Source: DATIRA01 sp964553405
GTDB lineage: Bacteria; Pseudomonadota; Gammaproteobacteria; Steroidobacterales; Steroidobacteraceae
Direction of reading: 5' to 3'
NCBI GenBank assembly: GCA_964553405.1
Contig: CAZKLS010000049.1
Coordinates: 1 to 18,699, forward strand
DNA: 18,699 nt
Under the pieces are notes generated by a model. The model was not told the DNA's origin and made no database searches. It was given only the letters and a program-made list of their open reading frames with translations. Position numbers and translations under genes: made by a program. This document shows positions 8,179 through 15,629 of this stretch, one piece after another. Numbering within the stretch: position 1 is the first letter of the stretch; every line of letters starts with the position of its first letter.

Positions 8179-8953
8179 AGCGCAGTTCGAAGCCGTCTGC
8201 GTCGAGATGCGCCGGGAAGCTCTCGCGGAAGGCCTCCAGCAGGGCCCGGTCGAGCACCACCGTCTCAACGGAGTCGCCGCCGTGCTCGTTGTTGAGCGGA
8301 TTGCCGAGGAAATCGAGCGCGACGCTGTCGCCGGAGTAGTTCACGCCGTTGCCGTCGCTGCCGACCCGGTTGACGCCGAGCACGTAGCTGAGATTCTCGA
8401 TCGCCCGCGCGCGCAGCAGCGACTGCCAGGCACTGCGCCGGCGTCCCGGCCAGTTGGCGACGTACACGAGCAGGTCGTAGTCGCCCCGGTTCCGGCTCCA
8501 CACCGGGAAGCGCAGGTCGTAGCAGACCATCGGACATATCCGCCAGCCCTTGTACTCGACGATCAGCCGACGCGAGCCGGCCGCATAGTGCTCGTGCTCC
8601 TCCGCCATCCTGAACAGGTGGCGCTTGTCGTAATGCAGGATCGTGCCGTCCGGTGAAGCCCATACCAGGCGGTTGTAGTAATGGCCGTCCTCGCGCACGA
8701 TCAGGCTGCCGGTGATCGCGCAGGCCAGCGACACGGCCTCCTCGCGCAGCCACCCGACGGTCGGCCCGTCCATCTCCTCGGCCAGCGCCTCTGCATCCAT
8801 GCTGAAGCCGGTCGTGAACATCTCGGGCAGGACGATCAGGTCCGTGTGACCGAACAGCCCCCGGAAGTGCTCGGCCAGCATGCGCCGGTTCCTGGCCGGC
8901 TCCTGCCAGGCGATTTCCGGCTGCACCAGCGTGACGCGCAAATGTGAATTCAT
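8177..8953 (-). CDS. yafV: Nitrilase-family omega-amidase (YafV/Nit2-like)
   Basis: A 258-residue protein, nearly the length of E. coli YafV (256). The nitrilase triad is visible: Glu44 (LPEMFTTGF), Lys110 (YDKRHLFRM) and the nucleophile Cys144 (CYDLRFPVWSRN). The stretches YVANWP and NRVGSDGNG match E. coli YafV as remembered. Enzymes of this type hydrolyse the amide of 2-oxoglutaramate or 2-oxosuccinamate, giving 2-oxo acid and ammonia, in the cytoplasm. They remove the product made when a glutamine transaminase uses glutamine as amino donor. The gene directly follows a YbdL-type aminotransferase, which fits that pairing. The ATG at 8953 is chosen because conserved sequence begins there (LRVTLVQP); a longer frame back to 9010 adds only low-complexity residues. 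The ribosome site is weak. Confidence 0.92.
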   Translation of the reverse strand: MNSHLRVTLVQPEIAWQEPARNRRMLAEHFRGLFGHTDLIVLPEMFTTGFSMDAEALAEEMDGPTVGWLREEAVSLACAITGSLIVREDGHYYNRLVWASPDGTILHYDKRHLFRMAEEHEHYAAGSRRLIVEYKGWRICPMVCYDLRFPVWSRNRGDYDLLVYVANWPGRRRSAWQSLLRARAIENLSYVLGVNRVGSDGNGVNYSGDSVALDFLGNPLNNEHGGDSVETVVLDRALLEAFRESFPAHLDADGFELR

Positions 8954-9034
8954 CGGTGTTCGTGCACGGGCCTCGTTGCGGGTCCCGCCCCTGGCTGAAT
9001 CAACCGGCAAGGGTGCCCGGATGGGCCGCCGGGG

Positions 9035-10195
9035 TCAAATGCGTGCGAGCCGCGCGGCGGCCGCCTCGAGCGTCGTATCGTCCTTGGCGAAGCAGAACCG
9101 CAGCAGGCGGCCGCTGTCCGGCCCGCGCGAGAAGACCGAGACCGGAATCGCCGCGACGCCGTGCTCAGCGGTCAGCCAGCGGGCGAACTCGACGTCGGGC
9201 AAGTCGCTGATCGCGGAGTAATCCGCCAGCTGGAAGTAGGTGCCCGGTGCCGGTCGCAGGCGGAAACGGGTCTGCGACATCAGCGCGCAGAAACTGTCGC
9301 GCCGGGCCTGATAGAACGCCGGCAGATCCCGGTGGTACGCCGGGCACTCCTCGAGGAAGTCCGCGATCGCCGCCTGCAGCGGCGCCGCGACCGCGAACTG
9401 CACGAACTGGTGCACCTTGCGGAACTCCGCGGTCAGCGCCGCAGGCGCCACGCAGTAGCCGACCTTCCAGCCGGTCGCGTGGTAGGTCTTGCCGAACGAG
9501 GAGACGACGAAGCTGCGGGCGGCGAGTTCGGGATGGGCGAGCAAGCTGCGGTGGGGCTGCCCGTCGAAGACCATGTGCTCGTAGACCTCGTCCGACAGCA
9601 CGAGCACGTCGCTGCCCGCGAGCAGCGCTGCCAGCGTCCCGAGGTCGCCGGGCCCGAGCACGGCCCCGCTGGGGTTGTGCGGCGAATTCACGACGACGAG
9701 CCGCGTGCGGGGCGACAGCGCATCGCGAACGCGGTCCCAGTCCACCGCGAAGGACGGCCGCTGCAGCGGCACCCGGACGACCCGGCCGCCGGCGAGCCGC
9801 ACGGCCGGCTCGTAGCAGTCGTAGGCGGGTTCAAGCAGGATCACCTCGTCGCCGGCCCGCACGACTGCCTGAACGGCCGCGAAGAGCGCCTCGGTCGCGC
9901 CGGAGGTGATCGTGATCTCGTCCTCGCTCGAGACGGTGGCGCCGTAGAGGTCGCTGACCTTGGCGGCGATCGCCGCGCGCAGCGCCGGCCAGCCGGACAT
10001 CGGCGCGTACTGGTTCGGACCACGCCGCAGGTGCCCGGCGGCCAGCTCGACGAGCCGCGGCGGGGGATCGAAGTCGGGGAAGCCCTGCGACAGGTTGATC
10101 GCGCCGTGCTCGGCGGCGAGGCGGGACATGACCGTGAAGATGGTCGTACCGACGTCGGGGAGCTTGCTGTCCAGCGGCATCACCGGGACCCGCAT
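9035..10195 (-). CDS. ybdL: Methionine/glutamine-type aminotransferase (YbdL-like)
   Basis: A class I/II PLP aminotransferase of 386 residues when started at the ATG at 10195, equal to my recollection of E. coli YbdL. Visible hallmarks are INLSQGFPDF, NQYAPMSG, NSPHNPSG (Asn174), SDEVYEH (Asp202, Tyr205), SSFGKTYHATGWKVGY with the Schiff-base Lys236, and a late LRFCFAK with the carboxylate-binding Arg. YbdL prefers methionine, histidine and phenylalanine and is related to kynurenine aminotransferase / glutamine transaminase K. It would reversibly convert 2-oxo-4-methylthiobutyrate to methionine in the cytoplasm. The omega-amidase gene follows after 81 bp. A frame extending to 10249 runs into a repeat element and was not used; ATG 10180 is a second possible start, and neither has a strong ribosome site. 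Confidence 0.9.
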   Translation of the reverse strand: MRVPVMPLDSKLPDVGTTIFTVMSRLAAEHGAINLSQGFPDFDPPPRLVELAAGHLRRGPNQYAPMSGWPALRAAIAAKVSDLYGATVSSEDEITITSGATEALFAAVQAVVRAGDEVILLEPAYDCYEPAVRLAGGRVVRVPLQRPSFAVDWDRVRDALSPRTRLVVVNSPHNPSGAVLGPGDLGTLAALLAGSDVLVLSDEVYEHMVFDGQPHRSLLAHPELAARSFVVSSFGKTYHATGWKVGYCVAPAALTAEFRKVHQFVQFAVAAPLQAAIADFLEECPAYHRDLPAFYQARRDSFCALMSQTRFRLRPAPGTYFQLADYSAISDLPDVEFARWLTAEHGVAAIPVSVFSRGPDSGRLLRFCFAKDDTTLEAAAARLARI

Positions 10196-10220
10196 GAACC
10201 GTGGGCAGCGCTCGGCGATC

Positions 10221-10327
10221 CGGTACCCGAGATGCTTTCGGCGAGACACGGCACAAGTACATCCCTGTAGCCTCGCGCGCCGCGTCCCTGCGGCGCGACG
10301 GTCTCGCCGAAAGCATCTCGGCTACCG
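10221..10327. repeat. Large nested hairpin element A
   Basis: Outer arms 10221-10247 and 10301-10327 are inverted repeats matching at 26 of 27 positions, around a 53-base centre (10248-10300). The centre holds an 8-bp perfect hairpin (10276-10283 with 10290-10297, loop GTCCCT). The right end carries CGGCTACCG (10319-10327), which read on the minus strand is a CGGTAGCCG head. Element B nearby is an inverted relative. It resembles REP/BIME-type palindromes with a GTAG head but is larger than usual. It lies between ppgK and ybdL, both read on the minus strand, so it would form a long stem in any read-through transcript. Confidence 0.85.
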
Positions 10328-10357
10328 TTCGCCGTACGACGCAGGACGCCCCCACCT

Positions 10358-10475
10358 CGGTAGCCGGAGGGTCCGAAGCCAGAGCGTCTGCGGAAACCGT
10401 CGCGCCGCAGGGACGCGGCGCGCGAGCCCACAGGGACGTGCTCGTGGCGTGTTTCCGCAGACGCTCTGGCGGCGG
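10358..10475. repeat. Large nested hairpin element B, inverted relative of element A
   Basis: It starts with a CGGTAGCCG head (10358-10366). Perfect 20-bp inverted arms lie at 10378-10397 and 10451-10470, extendable to 10373-10475 with two mismatches. They enclose a 53-base centre (10398-10450) with an 8-bp inner hairpin (10401-10408 with 10415-10422, loop AGGGAC). That centre matches the reverse complement of element A's centre at 47 of 53 positions, with no gaps. The outer arms, by contrast, differ strongly between the two elements yet stay self-complementary in each. The heads of A and B face each other across 30 bases. Confidence 0.85.
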
Positions 10476-10522
10476 ACCGCCGGCGCGCGACGGAGATCAT
10501 CTCGAAGGCCCTTGGGCCGCGT

Positions 10523-11278
10523 TCAGGCGTGCAGGTCGCCACCGGCCGCCGCCATCGCCGCGCCGATGATGCCGGCGTCGTTGCCGAAGTGCGCCGGCAG
10601 GATCTCGGCGCGGCTCTGCAGCAGCGGGCCGAAGTGGCTCCAGTTCTCGGTCACGCCGCCGCCGACGATGAACAGGTCCGGCCAGAGCAGCGCATGGTAG
10701 GCGGCGAGCACCTCGTTGACCGCGTCGGCCCAGGCAGACCAGCCCAGGCCCCGATCGATCCGGGCCCTGGCCGAGGCACGATGCTCCGCCTCCATGCCTC
10801 GCACCTCGAGATGACCGAGCTCGGTGTTCGGCAGCAGCCGTCCGTCCACGAACAGCGCCGAGCCGATACCCGTGCCGAGCGTCAGGACCATGACCGTCCC
10901 CTGCCGACCGCGGCCCGCGCCGCGCCGCATCTCCGCCATCCCGGCTGCATCGGCATCGTTCAGCACCACGACCGGCCGGTCGACCCGGTCCTCCAGCAGC
11001 GAACGGGCGTCCGTACCGATCCAGCGCTTGTCGACGTTGGCCGCCGTCCAGGTGACGCCGCTCTTGACCACGGCCGGGAAAGCGAGCCCGATCGGCCCGT
11101 CCGCAGGCAGCTCGCTGCTGACCGCGGCCAGCAGGTCGATGACGTCGCCCGGCGAGCCGCCGGCCGGAGTCTCCCTGCGCAGCACCTCCCCGGTGACCCT
11201 TCCCTGCGCGACGTCCACCAGGCCAGCCTTGACGAACGAGCCGCCCACGTCGAAGGCGAGTATCCGTCCGCCGCCCAT
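10523..11278 (-). CDS. ppgK: Polyphosphate glucokinase (ROK family)
   Basis: A 251-residue cytoplasmic sugar kinase. The phosphate-binding DVGGSFVKAG (10-19), LNDADAAG with the predicted catalytic Asp108, TLGTGIGSALF (133-143), NTELGHLEVRG (151-161) and a C-terminal AGIIGAAMAA match the polyphosphate/ATP-dependent glucokinase branch of the ROK family. That branch lacks the CxCGxxGCxE zinc motif, as here, and phosphorylates glucose using polyphosphate (often also ATP). The ATG at 11278 is two bases after the potI stop and has AAGAAGGG six bases upstream, so it is translationally coupled to the polyamine permease. The same frame runs open further upstream through potI, but that is an out-of-frame shadow. 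A sugar kinase at the end of a polyamine operon is unexpected. Confidence 0.88.
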   Translation of the reverse strand: MGGGRILAFDVGGSFVKAGLVDVAQGRVTGEVLRRETPAGGSPGDVIDLLAAVSSELPADGPIGLAFPAVVKSGVTWTAANVDKRWIGTDARSLLEDRVDRPVVVLNDADAAGMAEMRRGAGRGRQGTVMVLTLGTGIGSALFVDGRLLPNTELGHLEVRGMEAEHRASARARIDRGLGWSAWADAVNEVLAAYHALLWPDLFIVGGGVTENWSHFGPLLQSRAEILPAHFGNDAGIIGAAMAAAGGDLHA

Positions 11279-11280
11279 CC

Positions 11281-12150
11281 TCAACCCTTCTTCATGCTCT
11301 CGATCATCTGCTGGTTGGCGGCCAGCGCCATCTGCGCATCCCGCTCCTGGATCTTCTGCTGCCGGCTCATCCAGAAGCCCGCGAACACGACCCCGATCGC
11401 GACGACGGCGATCAGTATCGTGGCGAGCGCATTGATGTCCGGGCTGACGCCGAGCCGGACCTTCGAGAAGACCACCATCGGCAGCGTGCTCGAGCCCGGG
11501 CCCGCAACGAAGCTCGCGATGACCAGGTCGTCCAGCGACAGCGTGAAGGCGAGCAGCCAGCCGGACAGCAGCGCGGGGAAGATGATCGGCAGCGTGACCA
11601 GGAAGAACACTTTCGCCGGCTTGGCGCCGAGATCGAGCGCCGCCTCCTCGAGCGACTCGTCCATCTGCGAAAGACGGGACTGAACGATCACCGTAACGAA
11701 AGCCATCGTGAACGTGATGTGGGCGATGATGATCGTGGTGGCGCCGCGGCCCGCAGGCCAGCCGATCAGCTGCTCCATCGTGACGAACAGCAGCAGCAGC
11801 GACAGTCCCGTGATCACCTCCGGCATCACCAGCGGCGCGGTCGTCATGCCGGAGAACAGCGTGCGGCCCCGGAACGGGCCGAAGCGGGCCAGCACCATCC
11901 CGGCGAGCGTGCCGAGCGCGACCGCGATCGTCGCGGTGATCGCGGCCACCTTGAGGCTCAACCAGGCCGCGTCGAGGATCTGCTGGTTTCGCAGCAGCTC
12001 CCCATACCACTTGGTCGAGAAGCCGCCCCAGACGGTCACCAGTCGCGACGCGTTGAACGAGTAGACGACCAGCGAAATGATCGGGATGTACAGGAACGCG
12101 AAGCCCAGCACCAGCGCGCCGATACGGAACCACGGGCGACCGTGCGTCAT
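11281..12150 (-). CDS. potI: Polyamine ABC transporter permease PotI/SpuH
   Basis: A 289-residue inner-membrane protein (E. coli PotI is about 281) with roughly six hydrophobic segments. The EAA loop that docks onto the ATPase is at about residues 168-187 (EEAALDLGAKPAKVFF). The stretch LSLDDLVIASFVAGPG is typical of PotI/PotC-type permeases. It pairs with PotH to form the channel for putrescine or spermidine uptake. Its ATG overlaps the potH stop by four bases (ATGA at 12147-12150), so translation is coupled. The polar C-terminal tail after the last membrane segment (about 25 residues, Gln-rich) is slightly longer than usual and also encodes the ribosome site of the next gene. Confidence 0.93.
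   Translation of the reverse strand: MTHGRPWFRIGALVLGFAFLYIPIISLVVYSFNASRLVTVWGGFSTKWYGELLRNQQILDAAWLSLKVAAITATIAVALGTLAGMVLARFGPFRGRTLFSGMTTAPLVMPEVITGLSLLLLFVTMEQLIGWPAGRGATTIIIAHITFTMAFVTVIVQSRLSQMDESLEEAALDLGAKPAKVFFLVTLPIIFPALLSGWLLAFTLSLDDLVIASFVAGPGSSTLPMVVFSKVRLGVSPDINALATILIAVVAIGVVFAGFWMSRQQKIQERDAQMALAANQQMIESMKKG
11285..11292 (-). promoter_or_regulatory. Ribosome binding site of ppgK inside the end of potI
   Basis: AAGAAGGG is formed by the last codons of potI and lies six bases before the ppgK ATG at 11278. It supports that start and coupled translation. Confidence 0.6.
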
Positions 12151-13142
12151 CGATGCACCCCGCCCGCCTCGACGTCCTGGGCACGCTGGAAATACATGAT
12201 CGGTATGACCAGGAACAGCAGCAGCGCGATCGCGACGGCACTCGCGACCGGCCAGTCGCGGTTGTTGAAGAACTCCGTCCAGAGCACCTTGCCGATCATC
12301 AGCGTGCCGGGGTCGCCGAGCAGCGCCGGGATCACGAACTCACCGACCGCGGGGATGAACACCAGCAGGCAGCCGGCGATGATCCCGGGCATCGACAGCG
12401 GCAGCGTGACCTTGAGGAACGACTCCCACGGCCGGCTGCCGAGGTCCGCGGCCGCCTCGAGCAGCGTCAGGTCCATCTTCTCGAGGTTCGCGTACAAGGG
12501 CAGAATCATGAACGGCAGGTACGAATAGACGATGCCGATGTACACGGCGAAGTCGGTCTGCAGCATCTGTATCGGCTGGTCGATCACCCCCATGCCGATC
12601 AGCGCGTTGTTGATCAGGCCGTTGTTCTTCAGGATCCCGATCCAGGCGTAGACGCGCAGCAGGAACGAGGTCCAGAACGGAAGGATCACCAGCAGCAGCA
12701 GGATGTTGCGCGTGCTGGGGCTGCTGCGCGCGATGCCGTAGGCCATCGGGTAGCCGAGCAGCAGGCAGAGCAGCGTCGAGATCCCGGCGATCTTGATCGA
12801 GTTCAGGTAGGACTTCCAGTAGAGCGGGTCCTCGATCAGGAAGGCGTAGTTGCCGAGGTTCAGCTTCACCTGCAGCACCTGGTCGCCGACCCACTGCAGC
12901 AGCGGCTCGTAGGGCGGCATCGCGATGCGTGCATCCGAGAAGGAGATCTTCAGCACGATCACGAACGGGATCAGGAAGAACAGCAGCAGCCACAGGAACG
13001 GCACCGACGTCACCATCGCCCGTCCGGTGAAACCGAGGCGTCGCAGGCGGCGTCCGACCGGCGAACGGCCGAACGAGGCCATCGCATCGCCGAGCGCGTT
13101 GCTGATCCTCTGGCCGAGCGGCAGGTAGCCGGGCGCGCTCAC
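12147..13142 (-). CDS. potH: Polyamine ABC transporter permease PotH/SpuG
   Basis: A 331-residue inner-membrane permease with six or so hydrophobic segments. The EAA loop is at about 229-249 (EAAADLGSRPWESFLKVTLPLS), followed by VFIPAVGEFVIPALLGDP, a stretch characteristic of PotH/PotB. Length is close to E. coli PotH (317); the extra is an N-terminal basic leader before the first membrane segment near residue 45. It starts with GTG at 13142, overlapping the potG stop by four bases (GTGA at 13139-13142). The four-base overlap fixes the start and signals tight coupling of potG, potH and potI. It forms the importer with PotI, PotG and the two binding proteins. Confidence 0.93.
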   Translation of the reverse strand: MSAPGYLPLGQRISNALGDAMASFGRSPVGRRLRRLGFTGRAMVTSVPFLWLLLFFLIPFVIVLKISFSDARIAMPPYEPLLQWVGDQVLQVKLNLGNYAFLIEDPLYWKSYLNSIKIAGISTLLCLLLGYPMAYGIARSSPSTRNILLLLVILPFWTSFLLRVYAWIGILKNNGLINNALIGMGVIDQPIQMLQTDFAVYIGIVYSYLPFMILPLYANLEKMDLTLLEAAADLGSRPWESFLKVTLPLSMPGIIAGCLLVFIPAVGEFVIPALLGDPGTLMIGKVLWTEFFNNRDWPVASAVAIALLLFLVIPIMYFQRAQDVEAGGVHR

Positions 13143-14284
13143 TTCGTGACCACCACCGGGCTGGTGGGATGCCAGTGGATGTAAACCTGCTCGTCCCAGG
13201 TGATACGGTCCTCGGCGTGGCGCTGCACGTTAGGCTGGGTCACGCGGACCATCTTGCCGGACGCGAGCCGCAGCAGGTAGATCGAGAGGTCGCCCATGTA
13301 GGCGATCTCCTTGACCACCGCGGCGGCCCAGTTGTCGCTCGCAGCTGGCTTCTCGCGGGTGAGCAGCACCTTCTCCGGACGGACCGCGGCCCACACCGTC
13401 GCGCCCGGCGCCGAGCTCACGCCGTGGTCCACGTAGATCGGGTTCTCCAGCTCGTCCGAAGCGATCCGGACGTAGGAAGGCTCGTCCTCGATCAGCTTGC
13501 CCTCGAAGATGTTGACCGAGCCGATGAACTCGGCGACGAAGCGCGAGCTCGGGTACTCGTAGATCTCCGACGGCGTGCCGGTCTGGATGATCTCGCCGTG
13601 GTCCATCACGCCGATCCGGCTCGACAGCGTCATCGCCTCCTCCTGGTCGTGCGTGACCACGATGAACGTGACGCCGAGCGTTTCCTGGATGTTGATCAGC
13701 TCGAACTGCGTGTGCTCGCGCAGCTTCTTGTCGAGCGCCGCGAGCGGCTCGTCGAGCAGCAGCAGCTTCGGCTTCTTGACGAGCGCCCGCGCGAGCGCGA
13801 CCCGCTGGCGTTGTCCGCCCGAGAGCTGGTGCGGCTTGCGCTTGGCGAACTGCCCGAGCTTGACCATCTCGAGCATCTCGGTCACCCGCGCTGCCAGTTC
13901 CTTCTTCGGGACCTTGTCCTGCTTGAGGCCGAACGCGACGTTCTGCTCGACGGTCAGGTGCGGAAAGAGCGCGTAGGACTGGAACATCATGTTGACCGGC
14001 CGCTGGTAGGGCGGGATGTCCGTCATGTCGATGCCGTCGATGAAGATGCGGCCGGCCGTCGGGCGCTCGAATCCCGCCAGCATCCGCAGCAGCGTCGTCT
14101 TGCCGCAGCCCGAGGCGCCCAGCAGGCAGAAGATCTCCTTCTGGTAGATCTCGAGCGTCACGTCGTCCACCGCGACGAAGTCCCCGAATTTCTTCGTGAC
14201 CCGCTCGACGCGCACGTAGGGCTTGGCGTCCGGGTCGTTCCAGGGTTCCCACTTCAGCTGCGTATCGCGAGATGACGTTGCCAT
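13139..14284 (-). CDS. potG: Polyamine ABC transporter ATP-binding protein PotG/SpuF
   Basis: A 381-residue cytoplasmic ATPase (E. coli PotG is 377). All ABC motifs are intact: Walker A GASGCGKTT (56-64), Q-loop Gln102 (MMFQSYALFPH), signature LSGGQ (154-158), Walker B LLLLDEP (174-180) with Glu179, D-loop ALDKKL and H-loop His212. Residues from about 240 form the TOBE-type C-terminal regulatory domain usual in the CUT1/PotA-type importers. ATG 14284 is chosen because ABC homology begins soon after and the upstream stretch overlaps the preceding binding-protein gene. It is 47 bp downstream of that gene, with a GC-rich 12-bp palindrome (14305-14316) between but no T-run. Confidence 0.94.
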   Translation of the reverse strand: MATSSRDTQLKWEPWNDPDAKPYVRVERVTKKFGDFVAVDDVTLEIYQKEIFCLLGASGCGKTTLLRMLAGFERPTAGRIFIDGIDMTDIPPYQRPVNMMFQSYALFPHLTVEQNVAFGLKQDKVPKKELAARVTEMLEMVKLGQFAKRKPHQLSGGQRQRVALARALVKKPKLLLLDEPLAALDKKLREHTQFELINIQETLGVTFIVVTHDQEEAMTLSSRIGVMDHGEIIQTGTPSEIYEYPSSRFVAEFIGSVNIFEGKLIEDEPSYVRIASDELENPIYVDHGVSSAPGATVWAAVRPEKVLLTREKPAASDNWAAAVVKEIAYMGDLSIYLLRLASGKMVRVTQPNVQRHAEDRITWDEQVYIHWHPTSPVVVTK

Positions 14285-14331
14285 GGCTTGGTTCGTTTCC
14301 CCGGCGGCGGCCGCCGTGTATTGCGGTCCGC

Positions 14332-15474
14332 TCACTGCCCGGTCGTGAACCGGGTCCAGGCGCGATTCAGCAGTCGCGTGAAGTCCGCTGACTTGGTGAG
14401 GTTCGGCTGCAGCCGGGCCTTGACCTCGGGCGTCGGGTAGACGCCCGGGTTGTTGCGCAGCTCCTCCTCCACCAGCGCGGTGGCGGCGGCGTTGGCATTC
14501 GCGTAATAGACGAAATCCGAGTTCGCCGCGGCGACCTCGGGCTTCATCAGGAAATCGATGAACGCGTGCGCGTTGTCCGGGTGCGCGGCATCGGCCGGGA
14601 TCGCCAGCGTATCGAACCACAGCAGCGCGCCCTCGGCCGGTATCGAGTAGCGGATGTCCACCGCCTGGCCGGTCTCCTCGGCGCGGCTCTGCGCCTGCAG
14701 CACGTCGCCGCTGTAGCCGACGGCGATGCATACCTCGCCGTTGGCGAGGTCCTCGATCACCTGTGCGCTGCTGATCTTGCGGATGTAGGGCCGGATCGCG
14801 AGCAGCGCCGCCTCGGCCGCGTCCAGGTCTTCCTGAGCCTCGCTGTTCGGGTCCCTGCCCAGCCAGAGCAGGACCGTGCCGACGATGTCGGTCGGATCCT
14901 CGAGGACCGAAACGCCGCAGTCCTTGAAGCGGGAGACGATGTTGGGGTCGAAGACCAGCGACCAGGAATCCACCGGCGCGTCCGGCATGATCGCCTCGAT
15001 CTTGCCGGCGTCATAGCCGATGCCGGTCGTACCCCACATGTAGATCACCCCATGCTCGTTGCCGGGATCGTGCGCCGCGACCCGCTGCTGGAGCTCCGGG
15101 TCCATGTTCGCGAGGTTCGGCAGCTTCGACCGGTCGAGCTTGCGGAACACGCCGGCCTGGATCTGCCGCTCCAGGAAGTACGCGCTCGGCACGACCACGT
15201 CGTAACCGGAATTGCCCGTCAACAGCTTCGTCTCGAGCACCTCGTTCGAATCGAACACGTCGTAGTTCACCTTGATGCCGGTCTCGGCCGTGAACTGCTC
15301 GATGATCGCCGGGTCGACGTAGTCGGACCAGTTGTAGACGTTGAGGACCTTTTCCTCGGCACCGGCGGGGGCGGCCTCGCCCCCCGCGGCCGGCCCCTCG
15401 TCCTTCCTGCCGCAGCCGGCCAGCAGCAGCGCGCAGGCGATCACTCCGGCGGTCGTCAGTCTCGAGATAAGCAT
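14332..15474 (-). CDS. potF: Polyamine-binding lipoprotein, paralogue 1 (SpuE position)
   Basis: A 380-residue PotF/SpuD/SpuE-type solute-binding protein. Residues 1-21 are a lipoprotein signal with lipobox LAGC (Cys21), so it should be membrane-anchored, unlike the soluble E. coli PotF. Conserved family landmarks include YNWSDY (Trp49, Asp51), DVVVPS, WGTTGIGY, LANGEVC and the C-terminal RAWTRFTTG. By alignment from memory to E. coli PotF, the pocket has changed at several points: GWAGD becomes GYSGD (Tyr254, Asp257), and the Phe of the FFD motif is Trp286 (WFD, Asp288). GGGAG lies four bases before the ATG at 15474. A terminator separates it from the upstream paralogue; a weak minus-strand TATAAC at 15530-15535 might belong to its own promoter. 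Confidence 0.92.
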   Translation of the reverse strand: MLISRLTTAGVIACALLLAGCGRKDEGPAAGGEAAPAGAEEKVLNVYNWSDYVDPAIIEQFTAETGIKVNYDVFDSNEVLETKLLTGNSGYDVVVPSAYFLERQIQAGVFRKLDRSKLPNLANMDPELQQRVAAHDPGNEHGVIYMWGTTGIGYDAGKIEAIMPDAPVDSWSLVFDPNIVSRFKDCGVSVLEDPTDIVGTVLLWLGRDPNSEAQEDLDAAEAALLAIRPYIRKISSAQVIEDLANGEVCIAVGYSGDVLQAQSRAEETGQAVDIRYSIPAEGALLWFDTLAIPADAAHPDNAHAFIDFLMKPEVAAANSDFVYYANANAAATALVEEELRNNPGVYPTPEVKARLQPNLTKSADFTRLLNRAWTRFTTGQ

Positions 15475-15570
15475 GGCACTCCCTGGTTCTTTCGTTCCGC
15501 CCGCTGAACGCCGTGGGACGGATGGCGCGGTTATAGCTCAGCGGCAGCGCAATGTGTAGATCGAGCAATG

Positions 15571-15607
15571 AAAAACGGGGCGGCCGGACTCGCGTCCGAC
15601 CGCCCCG
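15571..15607 (-). terminator. Rho-independent terminator after the first binding-protein gene
   Basis: On the minus strand a 14-bp stem (15594-15607 with 15576-15589, one G-U wobble) with loop GCGA is followed directly by five Ts (15571-15575). The single mismatch is an A-C on the plus strand but a wobble pair on the minus strand, and the T-run is only on the minus-strand side. It begins 22 bases after the stop of the paralogue at 15630. It probably works partially, giving more binding protein than permease. Confidence 0.88.
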
Positions 15608-15629
15608 CCTGCTCGTTCCAGGTACTGCT

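Larger units (their letters stand above)
10196..10522. other. 327-base non-coding spacer between ppgK and ybdL
   Basis: It is almost filled by the two hairpin elements. No open frame with recognisable protein character, tRNA or T-tailed terminator was found. The short remainder (10476-10522) has only a 4-bp GGCC stem near 10507-10519, too weak to call a terminator. Confidence 0.7.

Noticed and set aside
10196..10249. N-terminal extension of the ybdL frame to 10249
   Set aside because: The added codons come from hairpin element A, and the ATG at 10195 gives exactly the family length.
10221..10475. CRISPR array
   Set aside because: Only two units, in inverted orientation, with no direct repeats of uniform length and no cas genes.
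11279..12241. Upstream extension of the ppgK frame through potI
   Set aside because: potI is certain in another frame; ROK homology begins at the ATG at 11278, which has a good ribosome site.
12153..13184. Long plus-strand frames opposite the pot genes (also 15552-16817 and 17179-18393)
   Set aside because: Products are rich in Arg, Asp, Gln and Val with no recognisable domain, opposite genes of certain identity. Antisense codon-bias shadows.
14305..14316. Palindrome CGGCGGCCGCCG between potF and potG as a terminator
   Set aside because: No T-run follows on the minus strand, and the downstream gene is clearly in the same operon; GC-rich chance palindrome or minor mRNA hairpin.
15520..15565. 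tRNA-like start (TAGCTCAGCGGCAGCGC) on the plus strand
   Set aside because: It looks like a D-arm, but the D-stem has a mismatch and there is no anticodon stem, T-arm with GGTTCRA, or matching acceptor end downstream. Not a tRNA, and too short to argue for an attachment site.
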